Shown piece after piece: positions 14,117 through 22,448 of a DNA stretch of 33,062 bases. The DNA comes from an uncultured Eubacteriales bacterium (GTDB taxonomy: Bacteria > Bacillota > Clostridia > Oscillospirales > Oscillospiraceae), in contig CATJWI010000102.1 of NCBI GenBank assembly GCA_949744075.1, positions 1 through 33,062 of the forward strand. The letters run 5' to 3'. Position 1 is the stretch's first letter. The number at the start of each line of letters is the position of its first letter. The position numbers and the translations under genes are program-made. Under the pieces are notes generated by a model that was not told the DNA's origin, made no database searches, and was given only the letters and a program-made list of their open reading frames with translations.

Positions 14117-14866
14117 TTACCAAAGCTCGATGGTGGGGAGCAGGGGGCCCACAAAGGGGGTATACCGCTTAAAGCCCTCGGCTTGCCCCACCGCCTTGCG
14201 GCCCCGCATCCAGTTGGTGGCCTGCTCAGCCCGGCGGGCGGCGCAATCGGTGTAGTAGCTGGGCAGCTGGGGCTGGGAGGCAAAGCAGGCCACCGCCGCC
14301 ATCTTTTTATCCATTACATCGGAGATGTCCACATAGGTGTCCATCTTAAAGTTGTTAAACTCGGGGTGGGGCAGGGAGCTCTCAAACAAAAAGATGTCGG
14401 GGATAAAGTGGTTGGGAGTGTTGGGGTGGGCACCCAGCATACCGGCGCAGCTGGCGGCCCGAATGGTGGCCTTAAAGGTCTCCTCATGGTCCGCGTTCAG
14501 AGGATCGCCGGAGGAGTGGGTGAGAATAATGTCAGGACGGTAGTCCAGCATGATGTCGATCAGGTTCTGGACCCGGCTCATATCCATCACCAGGGGATAG
14601 TCATTGTAGTCCAGGAACTGGATCTGGACGCCCAGCATGTCGGCGGCGGCCTGGGCCTCCTTCCGGCGGCACTGTTTGCACTCCTCGACCGTGCTGTTGG
14701 GGTTTTGCCGCCAATACTCAGGGGATTCCCCCCGCTCTCCGTAAGTCAGAGCCAGGACCAGGACCTGGGCGCCCTGCTGTAAATACTTGATGAGAGTGCC
14801 GCCGGAGCGGGTGCACCAGTCAGCGCCGTGTCCGCTGACGACCAGAATTTTTTTGGGATGACTCAT
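14117..14866 (-). CDS. PIG-L-family protein resembling 4-oxalomesaconate hydratase (GalB-like)
   Basis: A 249-residue Rossmann-like metalloenzyme of the PIG-L family. Candidate zinc ligands are H13 and D16 (VVSGHGADWC) and H127 (NADHEET). The blocks ALTYGERGESPEYW, FLDYNDYPL and DIILTHSSGDPLNADH resemble Pseudomonas GalB, a PIG-L member that hydrates 4-oxalomesaconate, more than GlcNAc deacetylases with AHPDDE. A hydratase would make a 4-hydroxy-2-oxo acid, exactly what the neighbouring aldolase needs. A deacetylase role remains possible. The start at 14866 is preferred because AAAGGAGGT is 11 bases upstream; the ATG at 14875 is only two bases from it. It is first in the divergent operon. Confidence 0.8.
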   Translation of the reverse strand: MSHPKKILVVSGHGADWCTRSGGTLIKYLQQGAQVLVLALTYGERGESPEYWRQNPNSTVEECKQCRRKEAQAAADMLGVQIQFLDYNDYPLVMDMSRVQNLIDIMLDYRPDIILTHSSGDPLNADHEETFKATIRAASCAGMLGAHPNTPNHFIPDIFLFESSLPHPEFNNFKMDTYVDISDVMDKKMAAVACFASQPQLPSYYTDCAARRAEQATNWMRGRKAVGQAEGFKRYTPFVGPLLPTIELW

Positions 14867-14912
14867 GACGATCATGTACCTCCTTTGATACCAAATGTAT
14901 GGAGTCGGGAAA

Positions 14913-15181
14913 CAGACAACTTTGCGTGAAAATCAAACAACTTGTATAGGAACCGTCTCCAATATAATAAGATGTCTGCCAGAAAATTGCAAGTATCTTT
15001 AGGGTAAAGGCAGATGATTTGTGGATATTAGACAAAAATGGAGGGGAAATTATAGACAAATAGACAATTGAAAGAGACGAATTTGCATGGTAAACTGGGT
15101 TCAGACGTCAGACAACTTTGGAATCGCACGATGGCCATCAAACAAAACACAGTGGAAAAAGTGAGGTGAGGAGGGGAAATT
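14913..15181. promoter_or_regulatory. Repeat-rich divergent control region, probable FadR-type operators
   Basis: The 428-bp gap between the PIG-L gene and the regulator gene contains the exact 12-mer CAGACAACTTTG twice (14913-14924, 15109-15120), a perfect small palindrome ACAACTTGT (14937-14945), further TAGACAA copies (15029-15035, 15053-15059, 15061-15067) and a second exact repeat GGAGGGGAAATT (15040-15051, 15170-15181). Two copies of the first motif lie just downstream of the minus-strand transcription start, a classical position for repression. No equally clear promoter was found for the regulator gene itself. Confidence 0.55.
14964..14992 (-). promoter_or_regulatory. Promoter of the hydratase-aldolase-dehydrogenase operon
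   Basis: On the minus strand, -35 TTGCAA (14987-14992), 17-bp spacer, -10 TATTAT (14964-14969). The predicted start near 14957 leaves a 90-nt leader that contains the repeat copies at 14937-14945 and 14913-14924. Confidence 0.7.
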
Positions 15182-15294
15182 CTCTGTCATTTTGGAGTGA
15201 ACTGTGATAAAATAACCTGATATGTATGACGTGCAAAACAAATGGCTCATTTGTCACAGAGGGACCAAAATGAGAAGGAGAAGGAGAAATTGCT

Positions 15295-16122
15295 ATGAAT
15301 GAGTTCCAGCCGGTCAAGAAGACGACGAAAAAACGGGTGAAGCGGAGTGAAACCGTGGCTCAGAAGCTGATGGACGCTATTGTGAGCGGCCAGTTCGAGA
15401 CAGGTAGCCGCCTGCCCTCGGAGAGCGTGATGGCCAAGGAGTTCGATGTGAGCCGGGCCACCCTGCGGGAGGCGTTTAAGAAGCTGGAGCAAATGGGGGC
15501 CATCCGGGCCAAGCAGGGCAGCGGTACGTACGTGCTCTATAAGCCGGAGGAGGACCAGCCCACAGCGGAGGCCGCTGGCGACGCTGGTGTGTCCGACCCC
15601 GAGGAGTGGGTGGGCAATATCGTCAACTCTCTGTTTACCTTCAGCGCCACTGGGTTCCAAGTCACCCAGTACGTAGACGCCCGCCGTGCGGTGGAACTTG
15701 CCGCCGCGGAGCTGGCGGTGGTCTGCGCTGACAATGAGAACTACATGAATCTCAGCGCTATTATGCAAAAGGCGGACGAGCCGGACAATACCCTGGAGGA
15801 CTGCATCAACTGTGACTGCATGTTCCACCGGGAGCTGGTCCGGGCCTCCAAAAACGACTTTCTCATGCAATTCTGGGCCATTTTGGAGCCCTGCCTGCGG
15901 GAGCAGCTGTCCCGGATCATGGATAAAAATTCCTTTGTCCGGTCCCGACAGATGCACCATATGATTTTTGAAGCCCTTCTCCGCCGGGATAAAAAAGAAC
16001 TGGTGGCCCGTATGGAGGAGCACTTCAGCACCATCTTGGGTCGGTTTTTCCTCAAGGCTACCCAGTATAGCAAGGACTCTCAGGAAAACCAAGGAAGGGA
16101 GAGTTCTGCGCCGGAAAAATGA
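15295..16122 (+). CDS. GntR/FadR-family transcriptional regulator
   Basis: A 275-residue regulator with an N-terminal winged helix-turn-helix at about 15-85 (VAQKLMDAIVSGQFETGSRL, MAKEFDVSRATLREAFKKLE, RAKQGSGTYV) and a C-terminal all-helical FCD ligand-binding domain at about 100-255, including the metal/ligand region DCMFHRELVRAS. FadR-subfamily regulators sense small carboxylates or their CoA esters, consistent with an organic-acid catabolic cluster. It is divergent from the aldolase operon and only 20 bp upstream of the dehydratase gene, so it likely controls both sides. GGAGAAGGAG precedes the ATG. Confidence 0.93.
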   Translation: MNEFQPVKKTTKKRVKRSETVAQKLMDAIVSGQFETGSRLPSESVMAKEFDVSRATLREAFKKLEQMGAIRAKQGSGTYVLYKPEEDQPTAEAAGDAGVSDPEEWVGNIVNSLFTFSATGFQVTQYVDARRAVELAAAELAVVCADNENYMNLSAIMQKADEPDNTLEDCINCDCMFHRELVRASKNDFLMQFWAILEPCLREQLSRIMDKNSFVRSRQMHHMIFEALLRRDKKELVARMEEHFSTILGRFFLKATQYSKDSQENQGRESSAPEK

Positions 16123-16142
16123 TATCTTAGGAGCTTGAAACT

Positions 16143-17789
16143 ATGGAATACAGAAGTCGGTTGCTGAAAAACCGAGGCCTTACCGAGGCCCTGATGAAAG
16201 CATCCGGTATGATCGACGAGGAGTTTGGCCAGCCCCTGATCCTGGTCATGAACTCCTGGAACGAGCTGCACCCCGGCCACGTTCACCTGCGGGGCCTTGC
16301 CGACGCGGTGAAGGCGGGGGTGCGGATGGCGGGGGGCACCCCCTTTGAGTCCAACACCATTGCCCTGTGCGACGGCATTCGGACCCCCGCCTCCAACAAA
16401 TACATCCTGCCCAGCCGGGAGCTCATCGTAGACTCCATTGAGGTGACGGCGGAGGCTTTCCAGGCCGACGGCATGGTGCTGTTGGCCGCCTGCGACAAGA
16501 TCGTCCCCGCCTGCCTTATGGCGGCGGCCCGGATTAATATCCCCACCGTCATCGTCACCGGCGGCGCCATGCTGGCCGGCTGCGTCCACGGCCGCCGGGT
16601 GGTGAACCAGGACATGAACGACGCCGGCAGCGGCTACCGCAACGGGGTGAAAATGACCCCCGAGGAGATGCACGAGCTCACCGAGGGCCTGTGCGGCTCG
16701 GCGGGCAGCTGCTGGGGCATGGGCACGGCCAACACCATGAGCTGCCTCACCGAGGCATTGGGCATGAGCCTTCCCAACTGCGGCTGCACCCACGCGGTGG
16801 ACGCCCTGAAAAGCCGCATTGCCAAGCGCAGCGGCATGGCGGTGGTGGAGCTGGTGAAGAAGAACATCCGGCCCTCCGACGTCATGAGCCCCGCCTCTTT
16901 CAAGAACGCCCTTATCGTCAACGAGGCCATCGGCGGCTCCACCAACACCTTTATCCATCTGCCCGCCCTGGCCCACGAGCTGGGGATGGAGCTTCCCATG
17001 GAGACCTTTGACAAGGTGAGCGCCGCCACCCCCCAGATCTGCAACGTGATGCCCGCCGGCCCCTACGACATGAAAGACGTCCGGGATGCGGGCGGAATCC
17101 CTGCGGTCCAGAAGGAGCTTTCCTCCAAGCTTGACCTGGACGTGCTCACCGCCACCGGCGCCACCCTGCGGGAGAATTTGGAGGGAGCGGAGAACTTTGA
17201 TCCTGAGGTGATCCGTCCTCTGGACAAGCCCTTTCGCCCCATGGGCAGCCACGCGGTGCTCAAGGGCAACTTGGCCCCCAAGGGAGTGGTGGTCAAGCGG
17301 GTGGCCGTCCCCAAGAAGATGATGGCCCACCGGGGCCCTGCCAAGGTCTATGAGGACTGTGAGTCGGCCATGGACGCTATCCGGGGTGGCCGGGTAAAGG
17401 AGGGGGATGTGATTGTCATCCGCTATGAGGGACCCAAGGGTGGCCCCGGCATGCGGGAGATGATCGACATTACCCGTACCCTCAGCTCCATCAACTGTGA
17501 GGACAAGATCGCCCTGGTCACCGACGGCCGGTTCTCCGGCTATTCCAGCGGCGCGGTCTTCGGCCACTGTTCCCCTGAGGCCCAGGAGGGCGGCCCCATC
17601 GCCATCGTCCGGGACGGGGACATGATCTCTTACGACATCGGGCAACGGACCATCCATCTGGAGATCAGCGATGAGGAGATCGCCGCCCGGCTCAAGGAGT
17701 GGAAGCCCAAGGACAACAGCCGAAAGGGCTATCTGGGCCGCTATGCCCGGAGCGTCTCCTCGGGCGCCGAGGGTGCGGTCATCCGCTGA
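16143..17789 (+). CDS. IlvD/Edd-family dehydratase, catabolic-type
   Basis: A 548-residue Fe-S dehydratase that removes water from vicinal diols of hydroxy acids, giving a 2-oxo (or cyclic keto) acid. It is the variant with PGH instead of the usual TPC at the first cluster position (NELHPGHVHL). Candidate cluster cysteines are C76 (IALCDG), C117 (AACDKIVPA) and C190 (GSCWGMGTANTM), with K119 at the Mg-carbamate lysine position. The segment after C76 (DGIRTPASNKYILPSRE) differs from the GHEGM-type motif of biosynthetic IlvD, arguing for another substrate. The C-terminal half has GPKGGPGMREM and DGRFSGYSSG. It is the first enzyme gene after the regulator, followed 15 bp later by the AroE-like gene. 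Confidence 0.88.
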   Translation: MEYRSRLLKNRGLTEALMKASGMIDEEFGQPLILVMNSWNELHPGHVHLRGLADAVKAGVRMAGGTPFESNTIALCDGIRTPASNKYILPSRELIVDSIEVTAEAFQADGMVLLAACDKIVPACLMAAARINIPTVIVTGGAMLAGCVHGRRVVNQDMNDAGSGYRNGVKMTPEEMHELTEGLCGSAGSCWGMGTANTMSCLTEALGMSLPNCGCTHAVDALKSRIAKRSGMAVVELVKKNIRPSDVMSPASFKNALIVNEAIGGSTNTFIHLPALAHELGMELPMETFDKVSAATPQICNVMPAGPYDMKDVRDAGGIPAVQKELSSKLDLDVLTATGATLRENLEGAENFDPEVIRPLDKPFRPMGSHAVLKGNLAPKGVVVKRVAVPKKMMAHRGPAKVYEDCESAMDAIRGGRVKEGDVIVIRYEGPKGGPGMREMIDITRTLSSINCEDKIALVTDGRFSGYSSGAVFGHCSPEAQEGGPIAIVRDGDMISYDIGQRTIHLEISDEEIAARLKEWKPKDNSRKGYLGRYARSVSSGAEGAVIR

Positions 17790-17804
17790 GGAAAGGAGAT
17801 CCCC

Positions 17805-18668
17805 ATGCTGAAAGAGATCTCTGGTCACACCAAGATGATGGGCACCGTGGGGCACCCCGTCTCCCACAGCCTGTCCCCCATGATCCACACCGCCCTGGGT
17901 CTGCGCTATGACCGGGACCTGGTTTACCTGGCCTACGACATCACCGCCGACCGGGTGGAGGACTTCGCCAAAGCCATGCGGACACTGGGTATCCTGGGCT
18001 GCAACATCACCATGCCGGATAAGGAGGCCATCATCCCCTATTTGGATGAGCTGGACCCCTTCGCCGCCCGGTGCGGCGCGGTGAACCTGGTGAAGAATAC
18101 CAACGGCGTGCTCAAAGGTTACAACGTGGACGCAGAGGGATTTCTCATGGGCCTGGAGGCCAAGGGCCTGGGCTATGAGGGAAAGTGTCTGCTGGTGCTG
18201 GGTGCCGGCGGTGCCGCCAGGTCCATTGTGGAGTCCGCCCTGGACCATAACGCAGCTCATATCTGTGTTCTGAACCGTTCGGAGCGGCGGGCCAAAGAGC
18301 TGTGTGGGGGCTGGGACCGGATGACCTATGGGGTCATGACCCAGGAGCGGATGGCCCGGGAGGCCCTTAACGCGGACCTCATCATCAACACCACGTCCCT
18401 TGGCATGGAAGAGACGGGGGAGGACTTCCCCGACTTCTCCTTCCTAGACCACACCAAAGCCGCCGTGGGCGAGGTGGTATACCGCCCGCTGAAGACAAAA
18501 CTGGTCCAAGCGGCGGAGCAGCGCGGCCTGACGGCCGTTCGCGGCTTGGACATGCTGATCTACCAGGCCCTGCGTACCTTTGAGATCGTCAATGATGTGC
18601 AAACGGATCCGGAAGAGGACTATGATTTTCTGGAAAGGCTCCTGTTGGAGGCGTTTTCCAAGCGATGA
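17805..18668 (+). CDS. Shikimate/quinate dehydrogenase-family protein (AroE/YdiB-like)
   Basis: A 287-residue two-domain dehydrogenase. The substrate-side residues of shikimate dehydrogenase are all recognisable: SHSLSP (20-25), NIT with catalytic K73 (NITMPDKE), N94 (GAVN), D109 in GYNVDAEG (usual T changed to V) and Q254 in MLIYQALRTFEI. The nucleotide domain has GAGGAARS and LNRSERRA, the latter suggesting NADP. It probably oxidises or reduces a ring hydroxyl of quinate, shikimate or a close analogue. Genomic context (dehydratase 15 bp upstream, TRAP transporter downstream) argues for a catabolic copy rather than the biosynthetic aroE. GGAGAT precedes the ATG. Confidence 0.85.
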   Translation: MLKEISGHTKMMGTVGHPVSHSLSPMIHTALGLRYDRDLVYLAYDITADRVEDFAKAMRTLGILGCNITMPDKEAIIPYLDELDPFAARCGAVNLVKNTNGVLKGYNVDAEGFLMGLEAKGLGYEGKCLLVLGAGGAARSIVESALDHNAAHICVLNRSERRAKELCGGWDRMTYGVMTQERMAREALNADLIINTTSLGMEETGEDFPDFSFLDHTKAAVGEVVYRPLKTKLVQAAEQRGLTAVRGLDMLIYQALRTFEIVNDVQTDPEEDYDFLERLLLEAFSKR

Positions 18669-18758
18669 AGCAGGTCTTTCCCGGGAAATGACCAGGCCCC
18701 TTTTTAACCCTTTGATTCCATAAAAAGTAAAATATAGAAGAAAATGGAGGAAATAACG

Positions 18759-19904
18759 ATGAAAATAAAGAAATTGGTATCCTTGTCGCTCAGCCTTGTG
18801 ATGCTGCTGGGGATCGCCGCCTGCGGCGGCGGGCAAACTGCCGAGAGCAAGGCGCCCTCCCCCGTGGAGTCCACTGACGTGGAGCCCAGCGCCGCCCCCG
18901 GCGCTGAGACCACCGTCATCCAGATCGGCCACCCCGATCCCTCCGGCGATAACTCCCGTTTCGACTACGCCATCAACAAGATCAACGAGAAGCTGGAGGA
19001 GCTCTGCCCAGGCCGCTTTTACTTCCAGGCCGTTCCCAACGGTCAGCTGGGTACCGAGACCGACATGCTCAACGGCTGCTCCGACGGTTCCGTCCAGGCC
19101 GCCATGCTGAGCGTGGACACCTTCTCCAATCAGATCCCCATGCTGCAGCTGTTTTCCATGCCCTACCTGACCAACTACTATGAGCAGTGCTTCCTGATGC
19201 TGGACCAGGAGGAGTTTATGCAGACCACCCAGGACCTCTTCAAGGAGGAATGGAATATTCAGGTGATGGGCGGCTACATGTATAACGGCCCCCGCATGCT
19301 GACCTCTGTCAAGCCCATTCGCACTTTGGCCGATGCTAAGGATGTGCTGGTCCGCATCACCACCAACCAGGTCGCCCAGAAGACCTGGGAGGCCCTGGGT
19401 GCCATCCCCACCGTGGTGGCCTTCAGCGAGTGCTACACCGCTTTCTCCCAGGGCGTGGTGGACGCCATCGACTGCCCCGTGGAGACCCAATATATCTGCA
19501 CTTTCTATGAGCCGGCCAAGTATCTGTGCTTCACCGACGAGTTTGACGTGCTCTCCATTCCCCTGATGAACCTGGACCTCTACAACTCCTTCACCGAGGA
19601 GGAGCGGGGCTGGCTGGACGAGGCGTTCACCTACGGAGTGATGCAGGAGCGCATCCGCATCCTGGAGTCCATGGATGAGGTCACTGCCTGGATGACCGAC
19701 GGCACTGTCGCCAACCTGGAGCGCTGCGACATTGACCGGGCTGAGTTCCAGAGGGCCACTCTGAGCGTGCACGAGGAGTATTACGACATCCTGGGCGCCG
19801 ACCTGTTTGACTGGGCATATGAGACCCTGGACAAGGACAACGCCGCCAAGGGCTTGCCCCTGTGGAAGGACCTGGCTACCTGGTCCAACTATGCCAAGGG
19901 CTAA
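18759..19904 (+). CDS. dctP: TRAP transporter substrate-binding lipoprotein (DctP family), system 1
   Basis: A 381-residue extracytoplasmic solute receptor. The signal peptide MKIKKLVSLSLSLVMLLG ends in a lipobox IAA-C22, so it is a lipoprotein tethered outside the membrane. The DctP fold follows from about residue 50 (IQIGHPDPSGDNSR), with ALGAIPTVVAFSECYTAFSQ and GVVDAIDCP as family landmarks. DctP receptors bind carboxylates and hand them to the QM membrane pair for sodium- or proton-driven uptake. The start at 18759 has GGAGG eight bases upstream; the ATG at 18744 lies before that site. A strong hairpin follows the gene and separates it from dctQ. Confidence 0.93.
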   Translation: MKIKKLVSLSLSLVMLLGIAACGGGQTAESKAPSPVESTDVEPSAAPGAETTVIQIGHPDPSGDNSRFDYAINKINEKLEELCPGRFYFQAVPNGQLGTETDMLNGCSDGSVQAAMLSVDTFSNQIPMLQLFSMPYLTNYYEQCFLMLDQEEFMQTTQDLFKEEWNIQVMGGYMYNGPRMLTSVKPIRTLADAKDVLVRITTNQVAQKTWEALGAIPTVVAFSECYTAFSQGVVDAIDCPVETQYICTFYEPAKYLCFTDEFDVLSIPLMNLDLYNSFTEEERGWLDEAFTYGVMQERIRILESMDEVTAWMTDGTVANLERCDIDRAEFQRATLSVHEEYYDILGADLFDWAYETLDKDNAAKGLPLWKDLATWSNYAKG

Positions 19905-19924
19905 AAGAACCATATTCATAGCAG

Positions 19925-19964
19925 TTGTATCAGGAGAGGCGCTCCGGCGCCTCTCCTGATACAA
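19925..19964 (+). promoter_or_regulatory. 18-bp perfect hairpin between dctP and dctQ of system 1
   Basis: Arms 19925-19942 and 19947-19964 (core ATCAGGAGAGGCGC) with loop TCCG. No T-run follows (GAAGGG), so it is not a standard terminator. It may protect the dctP mRNA 3' end and lower expression of the transporter genes, a known arrangement after binding-protein genes. The second arm ends six nt before the dctQ ribosome site. Confidence 0.75.
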
Positions 19965-19980
19965 GAAGGGAGCGTGACCT

Positions 19981-20502
19981 ATGGAAAGAATCAAACAGAG
20001 ATTGGACAAGGGCTTTTCCTATTTCAATCTGGTCTATCAAATTGCGGCCACAGCCGCGTTGTGCATGACGGTGGTGACCTGCCTGTTACAGGTGGCCAGC
20101 CGGTATATCACCTTTGTGAAGATCCTGGGCATGGAGGAGCTGGCCCGGTTCGGCTTTGTGTGGATGGTCTCCCTGTCCCTCAGCCTCTGCGTGGCCTACG
20201 GCTCCCATCTGAAGATCGACATGTTCAGCAGCAAGGTGCCGGAGCGGATCCAGCCCATTTACAGCATCTTCCTGGACGTCATCATCCTGATCTACCTGGT
20301 GGTCCTGTTCCGCTACAGCGTCATCAAGTGCGCCAAGGTGGGCCATCAGGTGACCATCGTGTTCCTTATTGAGATGAAATACCTCTATTCCGCTCTCATC
20401 ATCGGCAGCGCCGGAGGCATCCTGAACACCCTGCACCTGATCTTCAACAATATCTGCACCCTGATGGGCGTGGGCAAGCAAAAGGAGGCCATAGAAGAAT
20501 GA
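19981..20502 (+). CDS. dctQ: TRAP transporter small membrane subunit (DctQ family), system 1
   Basis: A 173-residue protein with four membrane segments at about 17-40, 48-70, 88-110 and 130-152, the normal DctQ layout. The family motif is seen in ILGMEELARFGFVWMVSLSL, followed by YGSHLKIDMF. It pairs with DctM in the membrane. AAGGGAG lies upstream of the ATG, and the stop overlaps the dctM start by four bases (ATGA), so they are translationally coupled. Confidence 0.92.
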   Translation: MERIKQRLDKGFSYFNLVYQIAATAALCMTVVTCLLQVASRYITFVKILGMEELARFGFVWMVSLSLSLCVAYGSHLKIDMFSSKVPERIQPIYSIFLDVIILIYLVVLFRYSVIKCAKVGHQVTIVFLIEMKYLYSALIIGSAGGILNTLHLIFNNICTLMGVGKQKEAIEE

Positions 20503-21773
20503 ATATCACGATTTTCTTTTTGGTCCTCTTTATCCTTCTGTTCATGGGTATTCCGGTGGTCTACTCCATCGGTCTGGACTGCATCTTTTATGTCCTGGTG
20601 TTCCATGTCAGCGACCTGATCCAGCTGCCCACCAAGATCTACGCCCAAAATGACTCCTATGTCCTGCTGGCCATCCCTCTCTTTGTTATGTGCGGCTATC
20701 TGATGGAGGCGGGCGGCATCTCCCGCCGCCTGGTGGACTTTGTCTACAGCTTAGTGGGCCGTCAGCCCGGGGCCCTGGGTACGGTGGCCATTTTGTCCTG
20801 CATGGTCTTTGCCGCCCTTACCGGCTCTGCCGTAGCCACCACCGCCGCCATTGGGGCTATCATGTTTCCCATGATGGTGGAAAACGGCTATGACTCCAAG
20901 GTGGCTGCGGGCATGATCTGTTCGGCGGGCGCCCTGGGACCCATTATTCCTCCTAGCGTTCCCATGGTCATCTACGGCTCCACCATGGGCGTGTCGGTGG
21001 CCGACCTGTTTTTGGGCGGCATCATCCCCGGCATCCTGATGGGAGTGACCTTCATCGTTATCAATATTGTTTACGCCATTCGGAACAAGCTGCCTCGCAG
21101 CCAGGAGGAGTTCAGCGTCAAAAAGACCCTGAAGGCGTTCTGGAAGAGTCTGGGCGTGCTGTTTTTGCCTGTCATTATCCTGGGCGGCATCTACAGCGGC
21201 ACCTTTACCCCTACCGAGGCGGGGACCGTGGCCGTGCTCTATTCCCTGTTGCTGTGCATCTTCTATCGGGCCATTGACTTAAAGGGCTTCCTGGAGGTTT
21301 GCCGGAAGACCATCCTCACTGCCGGCTCCATCATGTGCATCATTTGTATTTCGGGCATGTTTGCGTACATCCTTACCGTGGAAAACATTCCCCAGACCAT
21401 CGCCGCGGTGGTCCTGCCCTACATGTCCTCCTCCGTCGCCTTTATGCTCATGATGTTTATCTTCCTGATCATTGTGGGCGCTCTGATGGACTCCGGGCCC
21501 GCCATTCTGATCCTGGCGCCCATTATTGCCCCCATCGGCGTGTCTCTGGGCCTGCCGGCCATTTATGTGGGCATCATGTTCTGCTGTATCCTGTGTATGG
21601 GCGCCATCACACCCCCCTTCGGCATCACCCTGTTCACCATTGCCCCCATTGCCAAGGAGACCTTCGGCCGGGTGGTCAAGGGCGCCCTGCCCTTCACCAT
21701 CGCCGCCTTTGTGGTGCTGCTGGTGCTCTGCTTTGTGCCCCGGTTGGTGATGCTTCCCTTTGGCGGCATGTGA
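20499..21773 (+). CDS. dctM: TRAP transporter large permease (DctM family), system 1
   Basis: A 424-residue permease with about 12 hydrophobic segments. Landmarks include LAIPLFVMCGYLMEAGGISR, ALTGSAVATTAAIGAIMFP, ALGPIIPPSVPMVIYG, TPTEAGTVAV and GAITPPFGITLF, all typical of DctM. It forms the ion-coupled translocation channel for the carboxylate delivered by DctP. Overlap of four bases with dctQ; the cyclase-family gene begins 18 bp downstream, so uptake and catabolism are co-transcribed. Confidence 0.95.
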   Translation: MNITIFFLVLFILLFMGIPVVYSIGLDCIFYVLVFHVSDLIQLPTKIYAQNDSYVLLAIPLFVMCGYLMEAGGISRRLVDFVYSLVGRQPGALGTVAILSCMVFAALTGSAVATTAAIGAIMFPMMVENGYDSKVAAGMICSAGALGPIIPPSVPMVIYGSTMGVSVADLFLGGIIPGILMGVTFIVINIVYAIRNKLPRSQEEFSVKKTLKAFWKSLGVLFLPVIILGGIYSGTFTPTEAGTVAVLYSLLLCIFYRAIDLKGFLEVCRKTILTAGSIMCIICISGMFAYILTVENIPQTIAAVVLPYMSSSVAFMLMMFIFLIIVGALMDSGPAILILAPIIAPIGVSLGLPAIYVGIMFCCILCMGAITPPFGITLFTIAPIAKETFGRVVKGALPFTIAAFVVLLVLCFVPRLVMLPFGGM

Positions 21774-21791
21774 GAAAGGAGCGGGAGAACA

Positions 21792-22445
21792 ATGAAGATC
21801 CTGGACCTGACCTATACTTACAAGCAGGGCATGACGGGCATGAGCAAGTGGCACCCCATCATCACCTTTGAGCGGCTGGCCAAGCTGGAGGAAATCGGTA
21901 TGAACACCAGCAGCATCCTGCTGGGCAGCCACATCGGCACCCACATGGACGCCGCCCGCCACTTTTTTGAAGGAGGCTATCCCATTGAGGAGACCCCCCT
22001 GGACCGCTGTGTGGGCGACGTTACTGTGGTGGACGTCCGTCACCGGGGGGCGGGGGAGCAGCTTCAGGTCTCCGACCTGGAGCAGTACGACCTGAAGGAG
22101 CGGGTGCTCCTCTGCTTTGGCTGGGGCAAGCACTGGGGAGACCAAAAGGCGTTCAATACCAATTTCCCCACCCTGAGCCTGGAGGCATGCCAGTACATGC
22201 TGGACCACGGGGTCAAGCTCATCGCCATGGATATCCCCTCCCCGGACCGCCAGCCTAGGGAGGGGGAGGAGCGCTTTCCCGTCCACAAGTTGATGCTGCG
22301 CAGCCGGGTCATTTTTGTGGAGGCTCTGGCCAACACCGACCAGATCGACTTTAACGCCCAGTACGAGTTTGTGGCCCTGCCCCTGAAGCTGGAGGGGCTG
22401 GACGCCTCTCCCTGCCGGGCGATCCTCATGGAAAAGGAGGGCTGA
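21792..22445 (+). CDS. Cyclase-family metal-dependent hydrolase (kynurenine formamidase-like)
   Basis: A 217-residue member of the cyclase superfamily (PF04199). The signature HxGTHxDxxxH is present as SHIGTHMDAARHF with metal ligands H47, H51, D53 and H57. The rest follows the family: opening strand ILDLTYTY, central VLLCFGWG and MDIPSPD, closing FVALPLKLEGLDASPCRAIL. Members include kynurenine formamidase and isatin hydrolase, which hydrolyse amide or lactam-type bonds; others act on lactones or cyclic ketones. It might open a cyclic intermediate here, but the substrate is unknown. AAAGGAGCGGG precedes the ATG; the SDR gene follows after three bases. Confidence 0.88.
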   Translation: MKILDLTYTYKQGMTGMSKWHPIITFERLAKLEEIGMNTSSILLGSHIGTHMDAARHFFEGGYPIEETPLDRCVGDVTVVDVRHRGAGEQLQVSDLEQYDLKERVLLCFGWGKHWGDQKAFNTNFPTLSLEACQYMLDHGVKLIAMDIPSPDRQPREGEERFPVHKLMLRSRVIFVEALANTDQIDFNAQYEFVALPLKLEGLDASPCRAILMEKEG

Positions 22446-22448
22446 CCT

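Noticed and set aside
14876-15294. Riboswitch or small RNA gene in the divergent gap
   Set aside because: No conserved riboswitch core or terminator-linked structure was recognised; short direct repeats explain the region better as operators.
16080-18260. 726-codon minus-strand open frame
   Set aside because: It lies antisense to the IlvD-type and AroE-type genes and is rich in His, Gly and Val without any family motif; long antisense frames are expected in GC-rich DNA.
17805-18668. Biosynthetic aroE of the shikimate pathway
   Set aside because: Its place between a catabolic dehydratase and a TRAP transporter, under a FadR-type regulator, and the T-to-V change in the GxNTD motif favour a catabolic role, although biochemical proof is lacking.
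19925-19964. Transcription terminator after the first dctP
   Set aside because: The stem is strong but no T-run follows and dctQ-dctM clearly belong to the same unit, so it was recorded as an intercistronic hairpin.
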